64,000 bases of DNA from Pleurotus ostreatus/Saccharomyces cerevisiae fusant. Its lineage: Eukaryota; Opisthokonta. The DNA lies in assembly GCA_024196135.1 (NCBI GenBank), contig JAMQCK010000001.1, forward strand, positions 372,001 through 436,000, given 5' to 3'. Below, one piece after another: positions 11,801 through 23,237 of the stretch. The translations under genes and the position numbers were made by a program. A model generated the notes under the pieces. It made no database searches. It worked only from the letters and a program-made list of their open reading frames with translations, and was not told the origin of the DNA. Each line of letters opens with the position of its first letter. The first letter of the stretch is position 1.

Positions 11801-12327
11801 GGAAGCAGAGGAAGATGTCCACGACGATTTGGTTCGGGAGGGGAACGTCGACGCCCAGCTCTACCGCTTTGGCCGCAAGGTCGGGAGGCAAAATGGCGGA
11901 GCAGGCAAACATATTGGCGAGCATCAGAGGGGAGAGCATGGCCGTCATCCAGCCCTGGCGGGACATGGGTCAGCGTATACTGCGTTGATGAGCAGGATAT
12001 ACGCACCTCGAATAGCGCTTCGTCTGCAACGGCATGCCCGTCTTCCACAGCATCATCGCCTTCGACCTCGCCCTTAGCGACTCGCTTCACGCGTCGCGCC
12101 TTTACGGTCCTCTCAAACCGGTCCGCCAGGAACGCCCTCAGCAATAAGTTGACGAGCTGGCGCAGCTCCTTGCGTCGATGCGGCGTGTTCAAGGTTCTGA
12201 GCAACGCGTTCCATTCTGTTGATGAGAGCGCAGTACGGAGATCGGCGTGCGGCGTATAAACAGGCGCGAGGGCGCGAGTGATGAAGATGGACGAGGCGTC
12301 GCTGCCCATAGCTGCGAGCTCGCTCAT
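8826..12327 (-). CDS. Large hypothetical protein with a duplicated unknown domain
   Basis: Four exons join in phase: 12327-12007, 11954-9474, 9419-9041 and 8980-8826, giving 1111 aa. No known domain is recognised. The N- and C-terminal parts are two diverged copies of one module. Shared landmarks in order are LSSTEWNALL / LSAESWNALD; ADEALFE / VDEEFGK at an exon end; FACSAILPPDLAAKAVELGV / FAHSAIMRPDLAAKARKLGV; FLCFLH / FLLFLH; FLDTLYAPLL / FMDTLYKPLL; and VRKFLRAL...LLVEE / VRTLLHAL...WVVDE. Copy 1 carries an acidic Ser/Asp-rich insert. About 500 disordered Ser/Thr/Pro/Arg-rich residues separate the copies. The 54 nt segment 9420-9473 is open in frame but has a good donor (GTCAGT) and acceptor (TTCGCAG), and it sits where copy 1 has its intron (11955-12006), so I treat it as an intron. 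The role is unknown. Confidence 0.72.
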
Positions 12328-12920
12328 CTCGTCGAGGCCTTCCGCGCGTAATTCGAGGGGAGTGTGGGGTATCCAGAGGCTGTGCGGGTATCGCGGGTTG
12401 GGTGCAAGGGGTATCTACAAGGGCAAGGAGAGGGTGAGGGTAAGAGGGAACCCAGGTTAGGGGCGTATCGTCACGGTCGCATCACCAACTCGCCATATCC
12501 CAGGGTGACGACTCGCCGTCCTCCTCCTCGCCAAGTACATCAACTATAGCCGCCCACAATCCTATCTGCCATATCTGTTCACGTACGCGTATCGTTCGCG
12601 GTCGTTCGCGCGTCGGCGAAGCGTGTATGCAGATAATCAGCCTTCTTTACGGAGTGCGCGGCGCTTATCAACTACCTGCGCGCCTGGGAAGGCTGCGAGT
12701 GTCAGTAAGGACTAGCGCGAGCGACCTTATCGGGGGGCACTCCATCGACTGATTCGCAGGGGCGCGCCATGCCATGATATATACTCGTGCGTGCACCTTG
12801 TCCGTCGCCACCACACCTGCGCGATCGGACGATTTTGAGGCAGCTGAGGCACCGGGACGCCAGCTGACTCGCGCCGGTTCCCCTTCAGTTCCTACATTCT
12901 CTTCGCAACATACGTCCGTC
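12328..12920. promoter_or_regulatory. Divergent intergenic region (1111-aa gene / MFS gene)
   Basis: A 593 bp stretch lies between two divergently transcribed start codons, so it probably holds both promoters. An AT-richer patch with tatatac near 12777 could serve the MFS gene. I see no specific operator motif. Confidence 0.4.
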
Positions 12921-15319
12921 ATGACCGTGAAGAGCGCACTTATCCGGGCGCGCGAGATCGTGTGGGGGAAGCGGCCGGAATCGAAGGAGGAGCGGAGGTT
13001 GCTGAGGAAGATCGACTGGTGCGTTGGCTTGTCCTGTCCGCGAGGTGTACCAGGAGCTGACAGACGGCGCCCTCGTAGGTTTGTGCTATCGTTCACTTGT
13101 CTGAGTACGTGATTATGCGACGGGCGCCTATCCAAGTCTTGCGATCACCTCATGCATCTCATCACCCCACGGCCTCTTCTCGTGGCGCTTCTGACCTTCG
13201 TATCCCTCGCTTTGGCTTCTCCGTACATTCCGTACAACGCTCCGGCTCACAACTAGATGCTCCTTTCCCTCCATCTGCCAGGCTCCCGGACGATATCGTT
13301 CTGCAAGACCTTACTAAGGCAATCCTCCCCCAGACTATTGGTCCAACTACCTCAACCGCACCAACTTCCAGAATGCCTACGTCTCCGGCATGCGCGAGGA
13401 CCTCCATTTGTGCGTCCTCCATCAGGATCTTCATACTACCCTACTCATTCATTCGACAGCGAAGGTGACCAGTACAACGTCGTCCTGACCGTCTTTACCG
13501 TCGGCTACATCGTCGGGCTCATTCCGAATAACCTGGCGCTCCAGTACTTCCCGTATGTACCGTGCTTGTGCGTCGGATGTTATCTAACATTCACCGACGT
13601 CCAGTGCGCGAGTCTGGCTGCCTCTCATGAGCTGCATATGGGGCATACTGTCGGCATGTGTATCAAAGAGTGCGTATTAGAGGCCTTTCGCGCGTCAAGG
13701 GCTATTCCCCTTGAACGATGCTGAGGGGCCTTTTGAGTATTACATGTATCCTTGCTTACGCCGCACCACTAGCCACGACGGTCAACCAGCTCTATGCCAT
13801 CCGCTTCCTCACCGCCCTCGCGGAGAGCTCGACGTTCAGCGGCACGCAGTGCGTTGCCTCTTCTCTTCATAACTCCCGACCTTCTTTGACTCACCGCTCT
13901 CAAGCTACATCCTCGGCTGCTGGTACGCCCCCTCCGAGCTCGGCAAGCGCTCCGCCATCTTCGCCGCCTCCGCGCAGATGGGCTCCCTTTTCTCCGGCCT
14001 CATGCAGGGCGCGATCCACAGCAACATGGATGGAGCGAAGGGCCTGGCCGGCTGGCGCTGGCTGTTTATCATAGATGGGATTCTGGCCGTGGCGATTGCG
14101 GGGTACGGATTCGTGTGCTTTCCGGGGGTGCCAGGGAAGGTGGGAGGTGAGTGTTTGGTGCTGCTCGACTCGAGTGGTGAAGTGCATGCTGATGCTTTTC
14201 TCGCAGTTTGGTATCTCACCGAGTCCGAGCGCGAACTCGCCGTCGCTCGTCTGCCACCTCGACCGAAGACGCGGATGGGCTGGGATCTGATAGGGAGGTG
14301 CTTGAGGAGTTGGCAGTGGTGCGTAATTATCCATCGCGAATGGCTTGACCCGCAAGTCTCAAGTAACGTATGCTGACATATCCACAGGTACGCCTTCACC
14401 CTCCTCTTCGCGGTCAGCTCCATGCTCGAGGCGCCGGGCTTCGTCGGCGTGTTCGCGCTCTGGCTGAAGGCGGAAGGCTACCCCATCGCCCGCATCAACT
14501 ACTACGCTCTTGGGCTCGTCGCTGTCGCGATTGCCACGACGCTCTTGGCGGCATGGTACACGGATTGGCTCAGCGAGCGCGCCGACAACGCGTCTAGTCC
14601 CGATGCAGCTACGAACACCAACGACCCCACCACAGCGCCCTATCGCCCCTCGACGCGCTGGCCGGTGAACTACTTCATGTCGCTCTGCGCGCTATTTTCG
14701 GGCATCGTGCTCGCGGTATACGACGGGGTGCCGAGGGGGCTCGTCTTTGCGGCGTATTGTATCAGTGGGGCGGGGTGAGTGGCTGCTTCACCTATACCTG
14801 CAACAATTTACTCCCGCAGAACGCGAGCTTTTCCGTACTAACCACTCGCCCAGCTACGCCGGCCAGGCGACCAACTTCGCCTGGTGCAACGCCGCGTGTG
14901 CGCACGATGAGCAGCTGCGCGCGGTCACGCTCGCGAGCATGAACGTCGGCAGCAACGTCCTCGCCGCGTGGTGGGGGTTGGTGTTTTGTGAGTATGCCGC
15001 AGTTCTCTTTTAGGTAGCAGTCCTCCGAGAGGCTGCCGCATTCCTTCTGCACAATCCTGTCCGTGTCGTATCCCATACTAACTACCGCCCAGACCCTGCC
15101 ACCGATGCCCCAAAGTTCCGCAAGGGCATGGTCACCCTCATCGTCATGGCCGTCCTCACGACGCTCGTCGGCGCGGGTGTACAATGGCTGGACGCACGCG
15201 AAGCGTGGCGGCGAGCGATATGGGGGCGACATGAAGCCGAGTCCATCGAGAGCAGCAGAGAAGACGACGACAAACACCCGGTGGTAGGACACGTCCAGGA
15301 GGTAGAGGAGGACAAGTAG
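12921..15319 (+). CDS. MFS transporter, anion:cation symporter (Dal5/pantothenate-like) family
   Basis: Plasma-membrane permease of the fungal allantoate/pantothenate/vitamin permease group of the major facilitator superfamily, usually a proton symporter for organic anions. It starts MTVKSALIRAREIVWGKR with the family's EERRLLRKIDW just before TM1. Later landmarks are NYLNRTNFQNAYVSGMREDL, VFTVGYIVGLIPNNLALQY, a GTQYILGCWYAPSELGKRSAIF segment, GWRWLFIIDGILAVAIAGYG, TESERELAVARLPP before the central loop, and a C-terminal half with FVGVFALWLKAEGYPIARINYY and GQATNFAWCNAACAHDEQLRAVTLASMNVGSN. About 12 membrane segments are expected. Exon 1 (12921-13018), a 26 nt micro-exon (13079-13104) and exon 3 (13334-13409) join in phase; at least five short introns follow. 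The substrate cannot be told from sequence. Confidence 0.88.
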
Positions 15320-15648
15320 GACGATGAGGCGACGAGGCGAGAGTTTTGAGCGACTGGGCGACTCGGAGAAGGAGAATACGCACCCGCGGTGTATTACTGA
15401 CAGATTATACGAGTATGTAGACTACATTGACGATACAGACGAATACAAAACGATACAAGAAATGTCTGAATCACGGATTTCAACAGAATGGCAACCAATT
15501 GCCTGCAAAATCTCCACCTCTTATCCCACGACCGAGATCACAGACGGCGTCGACGGCCTATTCTCCGCCTCCTTCCGCTTGTGCCACCACGCCATGTTGA
15601 ACTGCCCGTCAGCGGTCATCGGCTCCATGTCCTCGTCTGCCATTACGG
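15320..15648. other. Convergent 3' region
   Basis: About 330 bp separate the stop codons of the MFS gene (+) and the Ser/Arg-rich protein gene (-). It is AT-rich around 15395-15490 and probably holds both 3' UTRs. I see no gene or element in it. Confidence 0.55.
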
Positions 15649-17967
15649 TCAATTACGCTCGCTTTCGACCGAGAACACGAACGTACCTTCGAGATCCTCC
15701 TTCGGCCACCCCACCTTCGGGCGCTGCCACCGCTTCGTCGAAGTCCTGCTGCGCGCAGGCGTCGGCGTCGAAGGCGAGGCGAAAGGTAGGTTGTCGTCGA
15801 TATCAGACAGCAGACGTTCGTTGTCATAGGGCAGCAAGCTCTCGTCGTTGAGTGAGCGCAGGCTCTCCGTATCGGACGCAGAGGGCGAGGAGGCTCGGCT
15901 TGACGCGCGCGAAGACGAAGAGTATCGAGAGCTGGAAGAAATCGAGGAACGAGGGCTGTCGCGAGAAGACGCTGAAGGCCGCCTGTCAAGACGCAACGCA
16001 GCCAAGGTCGAAAGACGTGATCCCGCACGAGACGACGAGCGGGAGACCGTAGACGAAGCAGAACGATAGCTCGCGCGCGACGAGACCGAGGATAGTTCCC
16101 AATCATCTGAGTCCAGAGAAAGGCGGCCGAAGGACCGGGACAAGGATTGGCTACTGGTGCGAGAGGACATGTTGCTAGCGCGAGAGGACGTCGACGAGCG
16201 CTCCCAATCGGCGGACTCGAGCGATCTGCGATGCGGCATGGCGCGACTATCGTCACGAACAACCGCCAAGCCACCCGCGCCCGAAGGAGTCGTCGGGCGA
16301 CTGGTGTACCGGGAAGCCGCAGAGCGACTCGCGTCCAGGGCCGCCTCAGATCGCCTGATGTCCCGAAATTCCCGCCCAGGGCGCATATCCGTTGAGCGGC
16401 GTCGAGGCAAGGGCGAAAGTTTCTCGTCCTGCGCCGAAGTCGACCCCAAGAATGGCGATGAAAGACTGTTCGAAGCGAAGCGATCCCCTCCGTTGTCGAC
16501 CATCGGGCTCAGGATGCGATACTTCAGCTCGTCGCTAAAGGAGACGGAGAGGGAAGACCTTCGGCTCGGCCTGCTCGACGGAGCCAAGGATGTCGATAGC
16601 GGGTCTGCCTCCTCTGATCGTAGACCCGTCGGGAGTATGTTCGCGAGTAGCAGAAGCGGAGGGCGCGATGCTCCGGCAACATGGCTCTCGGTGAGCGACG
16701 GCCCATCGTCCTTCTCCCGTGGCCCGAATGTGGTGGTCCTGTACGGGACGTGCGCTGATTCGTCGGCGAGGCCGTCTTGCCTATCTTGCCCAACCTCGGG
16801 TTCAGCGCCGATGTAGACTCGCTTGTACGCTTGATAGCGGCAATTGCCGTCGGTGGCCCGTCGGGTTGCGTAGCGTGGAGGATGTATCACAGTAAAGCGG
16901 CCATGGGGAATGTCGTCGAGATCTTCTGTTACGGCGTCTTGAAGCATGCGAACGACATCCGACGAAGGAGAGAGAGAGCCACCCAGGTTCTGAAAAGGCG
17001 GCGCAGGATGAAGGCCATTGACGTCGGAGTCGGAGGCAATAAGCGAGGACAACGACTGGGAGGACGACCTCTTGACGGGCGACTTGACATTGGACATGCC
17101 CACGCGAAGGACTTGCGCGCCGGTCCATTCGTCGAGGAGATCGTCACTGATGGTGAGCCAATGGCAATATCTGAAGGCCAGAGCTGCCGTAATCTGGGTA
17201 CCAAGAGCGGTGAGGCGGGAGCGAAAAGAGAAGGCAACCCAGCCGCAGAGGAGACATAGGCAAAGGGCAACGGCGAGAAACGACGAAGAGAGCGTAGACG
17301 CAGGGATGCTGGCACTCGTAGGCGGCGCGAGAGCGCAGCGTTCCGGTAGAAAGTCTGAGTGTGCGGTCAGGGAACCGATGGGTCAGGGTCAGAGGAGATG
17401 TACAGTTTGGTAGCGGCGCCTCGCTCGGCGAGCATTGGAGGGCGGTAACATGAATTTGTTGAATGACAGCTGTCGCTGAGACCGACTGAGTATGACGAGC
17501 AGACATGATGGCGCTAACTTACGCAAGTGATTGTCGCAGGAATACGGAGAAGGCTGGGCATAGTTTGTAAAGGTGGGAACTTTGAGAAGTGTGAGCATGA
17601 CGCAGGCGGCGTGAATGATTGTGCAGCCGCTTACATGCAATATTCGAGCACATGTCTCCGTCCGAGGCGAGGCAAAGAGGGAGTTCGAGAGTAACGAGGG
17701 GATGGTCGAGGTCTAAAAGATGGTGTTAGGTTCACGCATGACACGGGAGGTGCGCGAAGCTGACCACGTACTTTGGTGGATATCTTGAGCCGAAGACGTA
17801 TCCAAGGACAAATCAACAGTAGAGGAGATTTCAGTCGCCGGTGGTACAGAATAGAGGGTTCCGGTGCCAGGACTATCCAAGCAGGGCCTCAAGAAGCAAG
17901 TTCCCAGAGCGATGAGAGCCGACCCGCCGGTCAGCGCGAAGAGAGGTAGAGTTTGCCGGTACGCCAT
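15649..17967 (-). CDS. Ser/Arg-rich hypothetical membrane protein
   Basis: The gene begins at the ATG at 17967 with MAYRQTLPLFALTGGSALIALGTCF, a likely signal anchor or first membrane helix. Exon 1 joins in phase 1 to an exon reading NLDHPLVTLELPLCLASDGDMCSNIA (about 17714-17639), then to further short exons whose joins I could not fully fix between about 17560 and 17355. The main exon (from about 17355 to 15649) opens with a hydrophobic stretch (SSFLAVALCLCLLCGWVAFSF). It continues as a long hydrophilic tail dominated by Ser, Arg and Asp, with many SSRAS and RSLSRS-like repeats and two DDWELSS/ADWERSS segments. It ends FVFSVESERN. The tail would be cytosolic and a likely kinase substrate, but that is inference. 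I recognise no family. Confidence 0.6.
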
Positions 17968-18143
17968 ATTCTTCCAGAGTTATCGCGTAGGGTATCGCAG
18001 CAGAATAAGGAAAGGCGAGCGCTGGGAAGCCGGGTTTCGCAGGTGGCGGACGAGAACAAGCAACAATGATGTCCAAATGCGGAGATATCCCCGCTACGGC
18101 CGCCACGCGCATTCCGTCTTGTCCTCCTCCCCCGCCCGCGACC

Positions 18144-19788
18144 ATGGCGGCCTACTTCTTCTCGTCTCCCATCGACATCGACATCAAGCTCAGCGATGAG
18201 GAGGCGCGCAAACACGTGGATATGAAGTCCGACAAGGACAAGGACAAGGTCGTGTCCTGCCCGGTCTACTACGATGGCGAAGGCGTCGGGGGAACCGTCA
18301 GCATACGCGTGCGCGACGGCAAGAAGATCACCCATGACGGCATAAAGGTCGAATTTGTTGGGACTATAGGTGCGTTGCGTACTCCCTTAGGCCAACCATT
18401 GCGACTGACTGCGCGTCGCAGAGCTGTTCTATGACCGCGGGCATCATCATGAATTCTTGTCGCTATCACAGGAGCTGGCCGCGCCAGGGGAGATGCGACA
18501 AGCGCAGACCTTCGACTTCAACTTCAAGGCCGTGGAGAAGCAGTTCGAGAGCTACATCGGCATCAATGTCAAGCTCAGGTGCGTGCTGTGTCGCTCGTAT
18601 GTGTTCGCGTAGCTCACTGTTCGCAGGTACTTCGTACGGCTGACTTTGACACGGCGAATGGGTTTGCCATCCTCAACATTGACGAAGGTTGGCCCTCTGA
18701 ACTGCGTGCGCGAAGCGCCCTGCTAAAACGCACTCAGGAGCGCGATATCTGGGTCCACTCATTCCGAATGCCGCCAGAGGCCAACAACAGCATCAAGATG
18801 GAGGTCGGCATCGAGGACTGCTTGCACATCGAGTTCGAGTACAACAAGAGCAAGTGAGTGTTACTTCATCTGCCCGCGTTGCCCTTGTCCAAACTCGCGA
18901 AGGTATCACCTTAAGGACGTCATCGTTGGCAAGATCTACTTCCTCCTTGTCCGTATCAAGATCAAGCATATGGAGTTGAGCATCATCAGACGAGAGGTCA
19001 GTCGCGCATTTATATACTTCGTACCGATTCTCATTCTGCTTCAGACTACCGGCTCACCACCGAATCAATACAACGAGTCCGAGACGATTACGAAGTTCGA
19101 GATCATGGACGGCGCACCTGTACGAGGTAGGCACTTTCGTTAATCCCCTGTGCATATCACCTTCGTCATTGCTACCTCATTCTTCTACCTACCATTCCAC
19201 CGTTCACCTCTCCCCCGCATTTGTCCATCTCTCTTCCGCGTCTCTTTCGCATTCTTCAACCCCTCTTTCTCATTCCACCCGCATGCCTCGATTTCTCTCC
19301 CCAATCCACATCTTCCACCTTTACCTCCCCCCTTCAACACCCATCTAACCCCCACCCAGGCGAAACCATCCCCATACGCCTCTTCCTCGGCGGCTTCGAC
19401 CTCACGCCGACCTTCCGGGACGTGAACAAGAAGTTCTCGACCCGCTACTACCTCAACCTCGTCCTCATCGACGAGGAGAACCGGAGATACTTCAAGCAGC
19501 AGGAGATCACGATCTACCGGATACCAGAGGTGAGTTTTGGGTTCGCGGTATCGTGGTGGATAGAGTTGTGGTGCTTGATGAAGCTATCACGTACTGGCGG
19601 ACGTCTGCTGGGTGTTGCTGCCGACTCTCGTGCTGTTGTGCCTGTGCAGCCCTTGCGCTGTAGTCGCTGCCAGTTTTGCTGTCCGTCATGGCCGCAAGTT
19701 TCCGTGTCATGTCCATTCTTCGTCATTATTGTTGTCGTCTTCCACATTTCTCGTTTGAGCCCGTCGCTGACATGATTGCCAGAACTGA
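18144..19788 (+). CDS. VPS26: Retromer subunit Vps26
   Basis: Arrestin-fold subunit of the retromer cargo-recognition trimer (Vps26-Vps29-Vps35), which retrieves receptors from endosomes to the Golgi. The start ATG at 18144 (accATGG) gives MAAYFFSSPIDIDIKLSD. The family run is clear: [144 protein letters not shown] and NKKFSTRYYLNLVLIDEENRRYFKQQEI. Eight exons join in phase: 18144-18369, 18422-18578, 18627-18687, 18738-18853, 18903-18996, 19045-19126, 19360-19529 and 19783-19788, for 303 aa. That is normal length for the family. The last exon, only AAC plus the stop, is inferred from a CTGAC branch site and cag acceptor. Introns 6 and 7 (233 and 253 nt) are unusually long for this window. Confidence 0.95.
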
Positions 19789-20919
19789 GTACTACGCACG
19801 CTGGACGTATACAATGGCACTACGTCGCACTTCCTTTTGTATTATTTGCTTCACGGATGTATCTCAAGACTCGGCAGTGGGTCTCTGCCACCATGCCTCG
19901 CGACACACGACTTGCAAGACTGGTCAATGCTAGACAAGGGCGTCGCTATCGCAGGTGCGAGAGACGCTGTCTGAGTAGTACGCTGATCATGCCAAGCGTG
20001 ATGATCTATGAGGCTGACCTACTAGGTATTGGGACCTGTGTATCGCGTCCCTGTGAGGCCCGAAGCGCAATCGACGAAGCAGGCCCGATCCTGAAGTTCG
20101 AGTCGTGACCAGCACGCGCTCACGTGAGACGACGTAGAGGCGCCAACGATGACGAATGCGTCCTCGTCGGTGGTATATAGCGTTGTCGCTGCGTTCGCAC
20201 CGCCTGCCTCTCGCCGCCTGAGCCCTCACTATCAGTCTCGGCAGCCTTACGAACGGAGACCACGGGAGACTACGGTAGTCCTCCCTCGCTTTCGTTTCTC
20301 TGGGGCAACTTGGATTTACAGACTACCTTGGAGCATAGGTGGTCGACAGTAGCTTGGTCTGTCGATGATCCCATGCTTCGAGATCGAGCGCTACCTGCGC
20401 TGCGCGCGAAGATAGGCGGACGCTTAGCGCCTCCGCGTCGCCCGTAGGCCTGCTTTCGACATCTTTCATCCCCTGCTCGACCGAGACTGTCACACCGACA
20501 AGTCAGACCAGTGCTATCGCGGAGCTGCTACCTATCATAACATCGGTCCCATATCCCCCCGAGCCTACCCAATCTATCCGATGTCTGACGGACACAGCTG
20601 TCGAGGTGTGTTACTGGGGCGTGTCGGTAGCTCGGAAATACTCATCTAGGAGCTGTGAGGCCTAGTGAGGAGCAGTGGCGCTTAGGTGTGGCGGAGGGAA
20701 CATCAGAGTTCAGTGCTAGCAAATGGAATCCACATTGCTTCTGTTGTATCCCTCCCAAAAGGCAGGTGGGTCTCGATGTCGCGCGCCGGCTCGTCTCCAG
20801 CGAAACCGCATTGACGTGGCCCGCCTCCAACGAGCCGCGTCGCTCGTCTCCAACGCGCCATTTTCGCCCATCTCCACCACACCGTTCCGCACTTCCCAAA
20901 CCCGTTGTCAATGACAAGC

Positions 20920-21315
20920 TCATCTTATTAATATGTGGCTCGGAACAGATCTGTCAACACCATCAATTGCAACAACATCGACAATATCTGTCAACAACGA
21001 AGACAATATCCGCCGCAGCTCTATCACAAAGCCTATCTCGCGCCAACTTGGGGCGACGGGACCCACAGTTGGGGCCTCGGGAGGTGCAGATGGGGCCTCA
21101 GGAGATACAGTTGGGGCCTCAGGCGCGTCAGGACCCACCCTCAAATCAGAAGTTCTGCCCCCTTCCGCCCCAGCGCCCACACCTCCGCGTCGCCAACACA
21201 CATTCGGCCGCATTTTCCGCAAAATTTCTGACAAGGGACGACGCGCCCTTCCCGCTCGTCGCTGATGATCGTCGTCAATTTTATAGACTCGATGCTCGCC
21301 CGCGGGCGGCCGCAT
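20920..21315 (-). other. Possible small minus-strand ORF with heptapeptide repeats
   Basis: An open frame of 131 codons reads through the 21 nt minisatellite in a phase that gives Pro/Glu/Ala-rich heptads (APEAPTV, SPEAPSA, PPEAPTV, GPVAPSW). It ends in a hydrophobic segment (FVIELRRILSSLLTDIVDVVAI). No homology is recognised and no splice partner is certain. It may be a fortuitous frame through a GC-rich repeat. Confidence 0.2.
21045..21128. repeat. 21 nt minisatellite, 4 units
   Basis: Three well-matched units begin at 21066, 21087 and 21108 (pattern CAGWTGGGGCCTCRGGMGNNN). A fourth, weaker unit precedes them (21045-21065). The period is a multiple of three. Confidence 0.75.
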
Positions 21316-23237
21316 GCTGCAGCGACGAGCTCAGGAGGTTGTCGCAATTGATGAGCTCAGGAGACTGCGTTGGATGTTCTGCAGGCTTGGTCGAGAGTAA
21401 AGGTGGGTAAGAATTGCGGGCCTCGATTGGTCTAACAGAAAATAGCAGGCCAGAGTTGGTATCTTTGCAATCAAGGTCAAGGAGTGTGGCCAGGCTCGCA
21501 TTCAGCGGCGCGTCTATACTTCCTCTTTGTTGACTGCCAAGCCTGGGCGCGCTCTTGTCTGGCCGACCCCGTCGCGCCATCTCATCTTCGCCTGACGGGC
21601 GCTTCGACGACCACCGTGACCGTCGTCAAACTTCCGCTGCTGGGAGGAACATCGACGAGCATCCCTGGCTTAGAAGGTGCGGGCAGTGGACGTGCGCAGT
21701 CCGGGGGACGGCTTCCACCACGCAGGGCGCCCTCGCAAATCGCGGATATCTCGTCGAACGCGCAGGGAGAATCACATCGACCATGCTGGGCATCGCATCG
21801 ACCGCGCAGGGCACACCCTCGAACGCGTCTTGACCGCGGATATCCCGTCGGGCCGTCGCACGCGCAGGGTCTGCGAGGAACACCGGCGCGCCATCAGGTT
21901 GCCTCCGTTTGTTTGTTGCCGAACGGGGGCAGATGAAAGCAGAAGGCCGCGATCTGGCGCGGTGACGCAGTTCAACTTGAACTTGGTTGAATTGAAAGCT
22001 CAACTATTTGCCCCTCCGCGGCACACGGGCGTGGGGGTCCGGTCTCCATCCTGGCCTTCCGATGTCCGTCGATTGGCTTCGATGGCTTGTGTTGGGCTGG
22101 TGGAGGATTGTGGTGCGCTGCTTCTCGTCGATCGATGGGCTCTGTTTCCGGGGAAGGGCTCTGGCGTGCGATTGACGAGCGGATCGCCGCGGCGGCGTCT
22201 AGAGTCGCGTGAACGTCGACGATGGGCGACACTTCGCGCACCCCGCACGCTCTGTCACCTTGAGGCGGCGCGTATCGCAGTCAGCTGGCCCAGCTCGGGG
22301 GACAGGTGGTGTTTATCTGCAGTGCTCAGTGGGGTCGAGCAGTGCGCCTGTCGTTTCGAAGTTCGGTTGGTTTGCGTTGTGCCGGGATCTGCCTTGGCTC
22401 ATTCGTGCCGGATACTTGGGTTTGTGTGCTGCCAGGGTCCCAGCAGTTGCCGGGCGATGATCGTCACTGCGCTGTCATCATCTCGCTGCACGTCGCAGTC
22501 CGAGAAGGTGCGCCCGCGTGTATATCCGATGGACTGAATAAGGTGTCACAGGCACTGAGCGTTCTATGTCGGGCTTTGTCGGGGGGAGAAGAAGGTTAGC
22601 GAACTTCCTTGTCATGCAATCAACGATTTAGCTACAGGTTCTATATCGCTTAGAAGGATGCTGTGAGCCCTAGTCTGGCGCGCGGACAGGACGCAGCGCT
22701 CGCAAATGTTACTTCTTCTGCCCATGTAGCGCAAGGAGAACGCCTCGTTTTGGTGGCGTTGAACCAAGGGCCGGACGGCTCCATAGATGGTTGCAAATAT
22801 CCATGACGAGGGGAACTGTGACGTTTTCATATGTCACGCATAGTCACGCAAAAGATGGAAAATCCCTGGAAATCTGCTCTGTACTTAAACCCAATGGCTC
22901 GCGCGATGCGCGTCTCTCGAATTCCCCCTTTCTGGGCGGGGCAAAGGACACTAGTGCCTCCTTGCGGCTCGTCTTCTTTGCGGCCGAGGCTCTGTTGTGC
23001 ACTCCGTTGATCTTACTCGGGTCGAGGCGCCACTGTTCAGCTGATAAGCTGACTGCTTCTGAAGGCTTCGTTGCTGGCTCTGCTGCCACATACTTCCAGG
23101 CGCGTATCAGCTTCCTCTGCGGCCGTATAAAGGCTGACAGGGACATTCCTCCGACAGACCCTTCTTTCACGGGCCTCCGACCTTTGTTATTCCCTCTGGT
23201 TAACGACTTATGAACACCCGTGCACCAGTCTTTCAGC

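Larger units (their letters stand above)
19789..23237. other. 3.4 kb gene-poor region
   Basis: I find no convincing gene. Frames of 80-290 codons occur on both strands but show no family motif, no consistent splice structure, and strongly biased composition. The region contains a 21 nt minisatellite (21045-21128), a degenerate repetitive stretch around 21715-21875, and near its end a probable core promoter for the gene at 23238 (TATAAA-like at about 23127). It may be decayed repeat DNA or contain a poorly conserved gene on the minus strand (about 20920-21580). Confidence 0.5.

Noticed and set aside
16157..16816. 219-codon plus-strand open frame
   Set aside because: Antisense to the Ser/Arg-rich minus-strand protein, whose membrane segments and splice sites support the minus strand.
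21677..22537. 286-codon plus-strand open frame in the gene-poor region
   Set aside because: Arg/Gly-rich, runs through degenerate repeats, has no motif and no promoter or splice support; most likely a chance frame.
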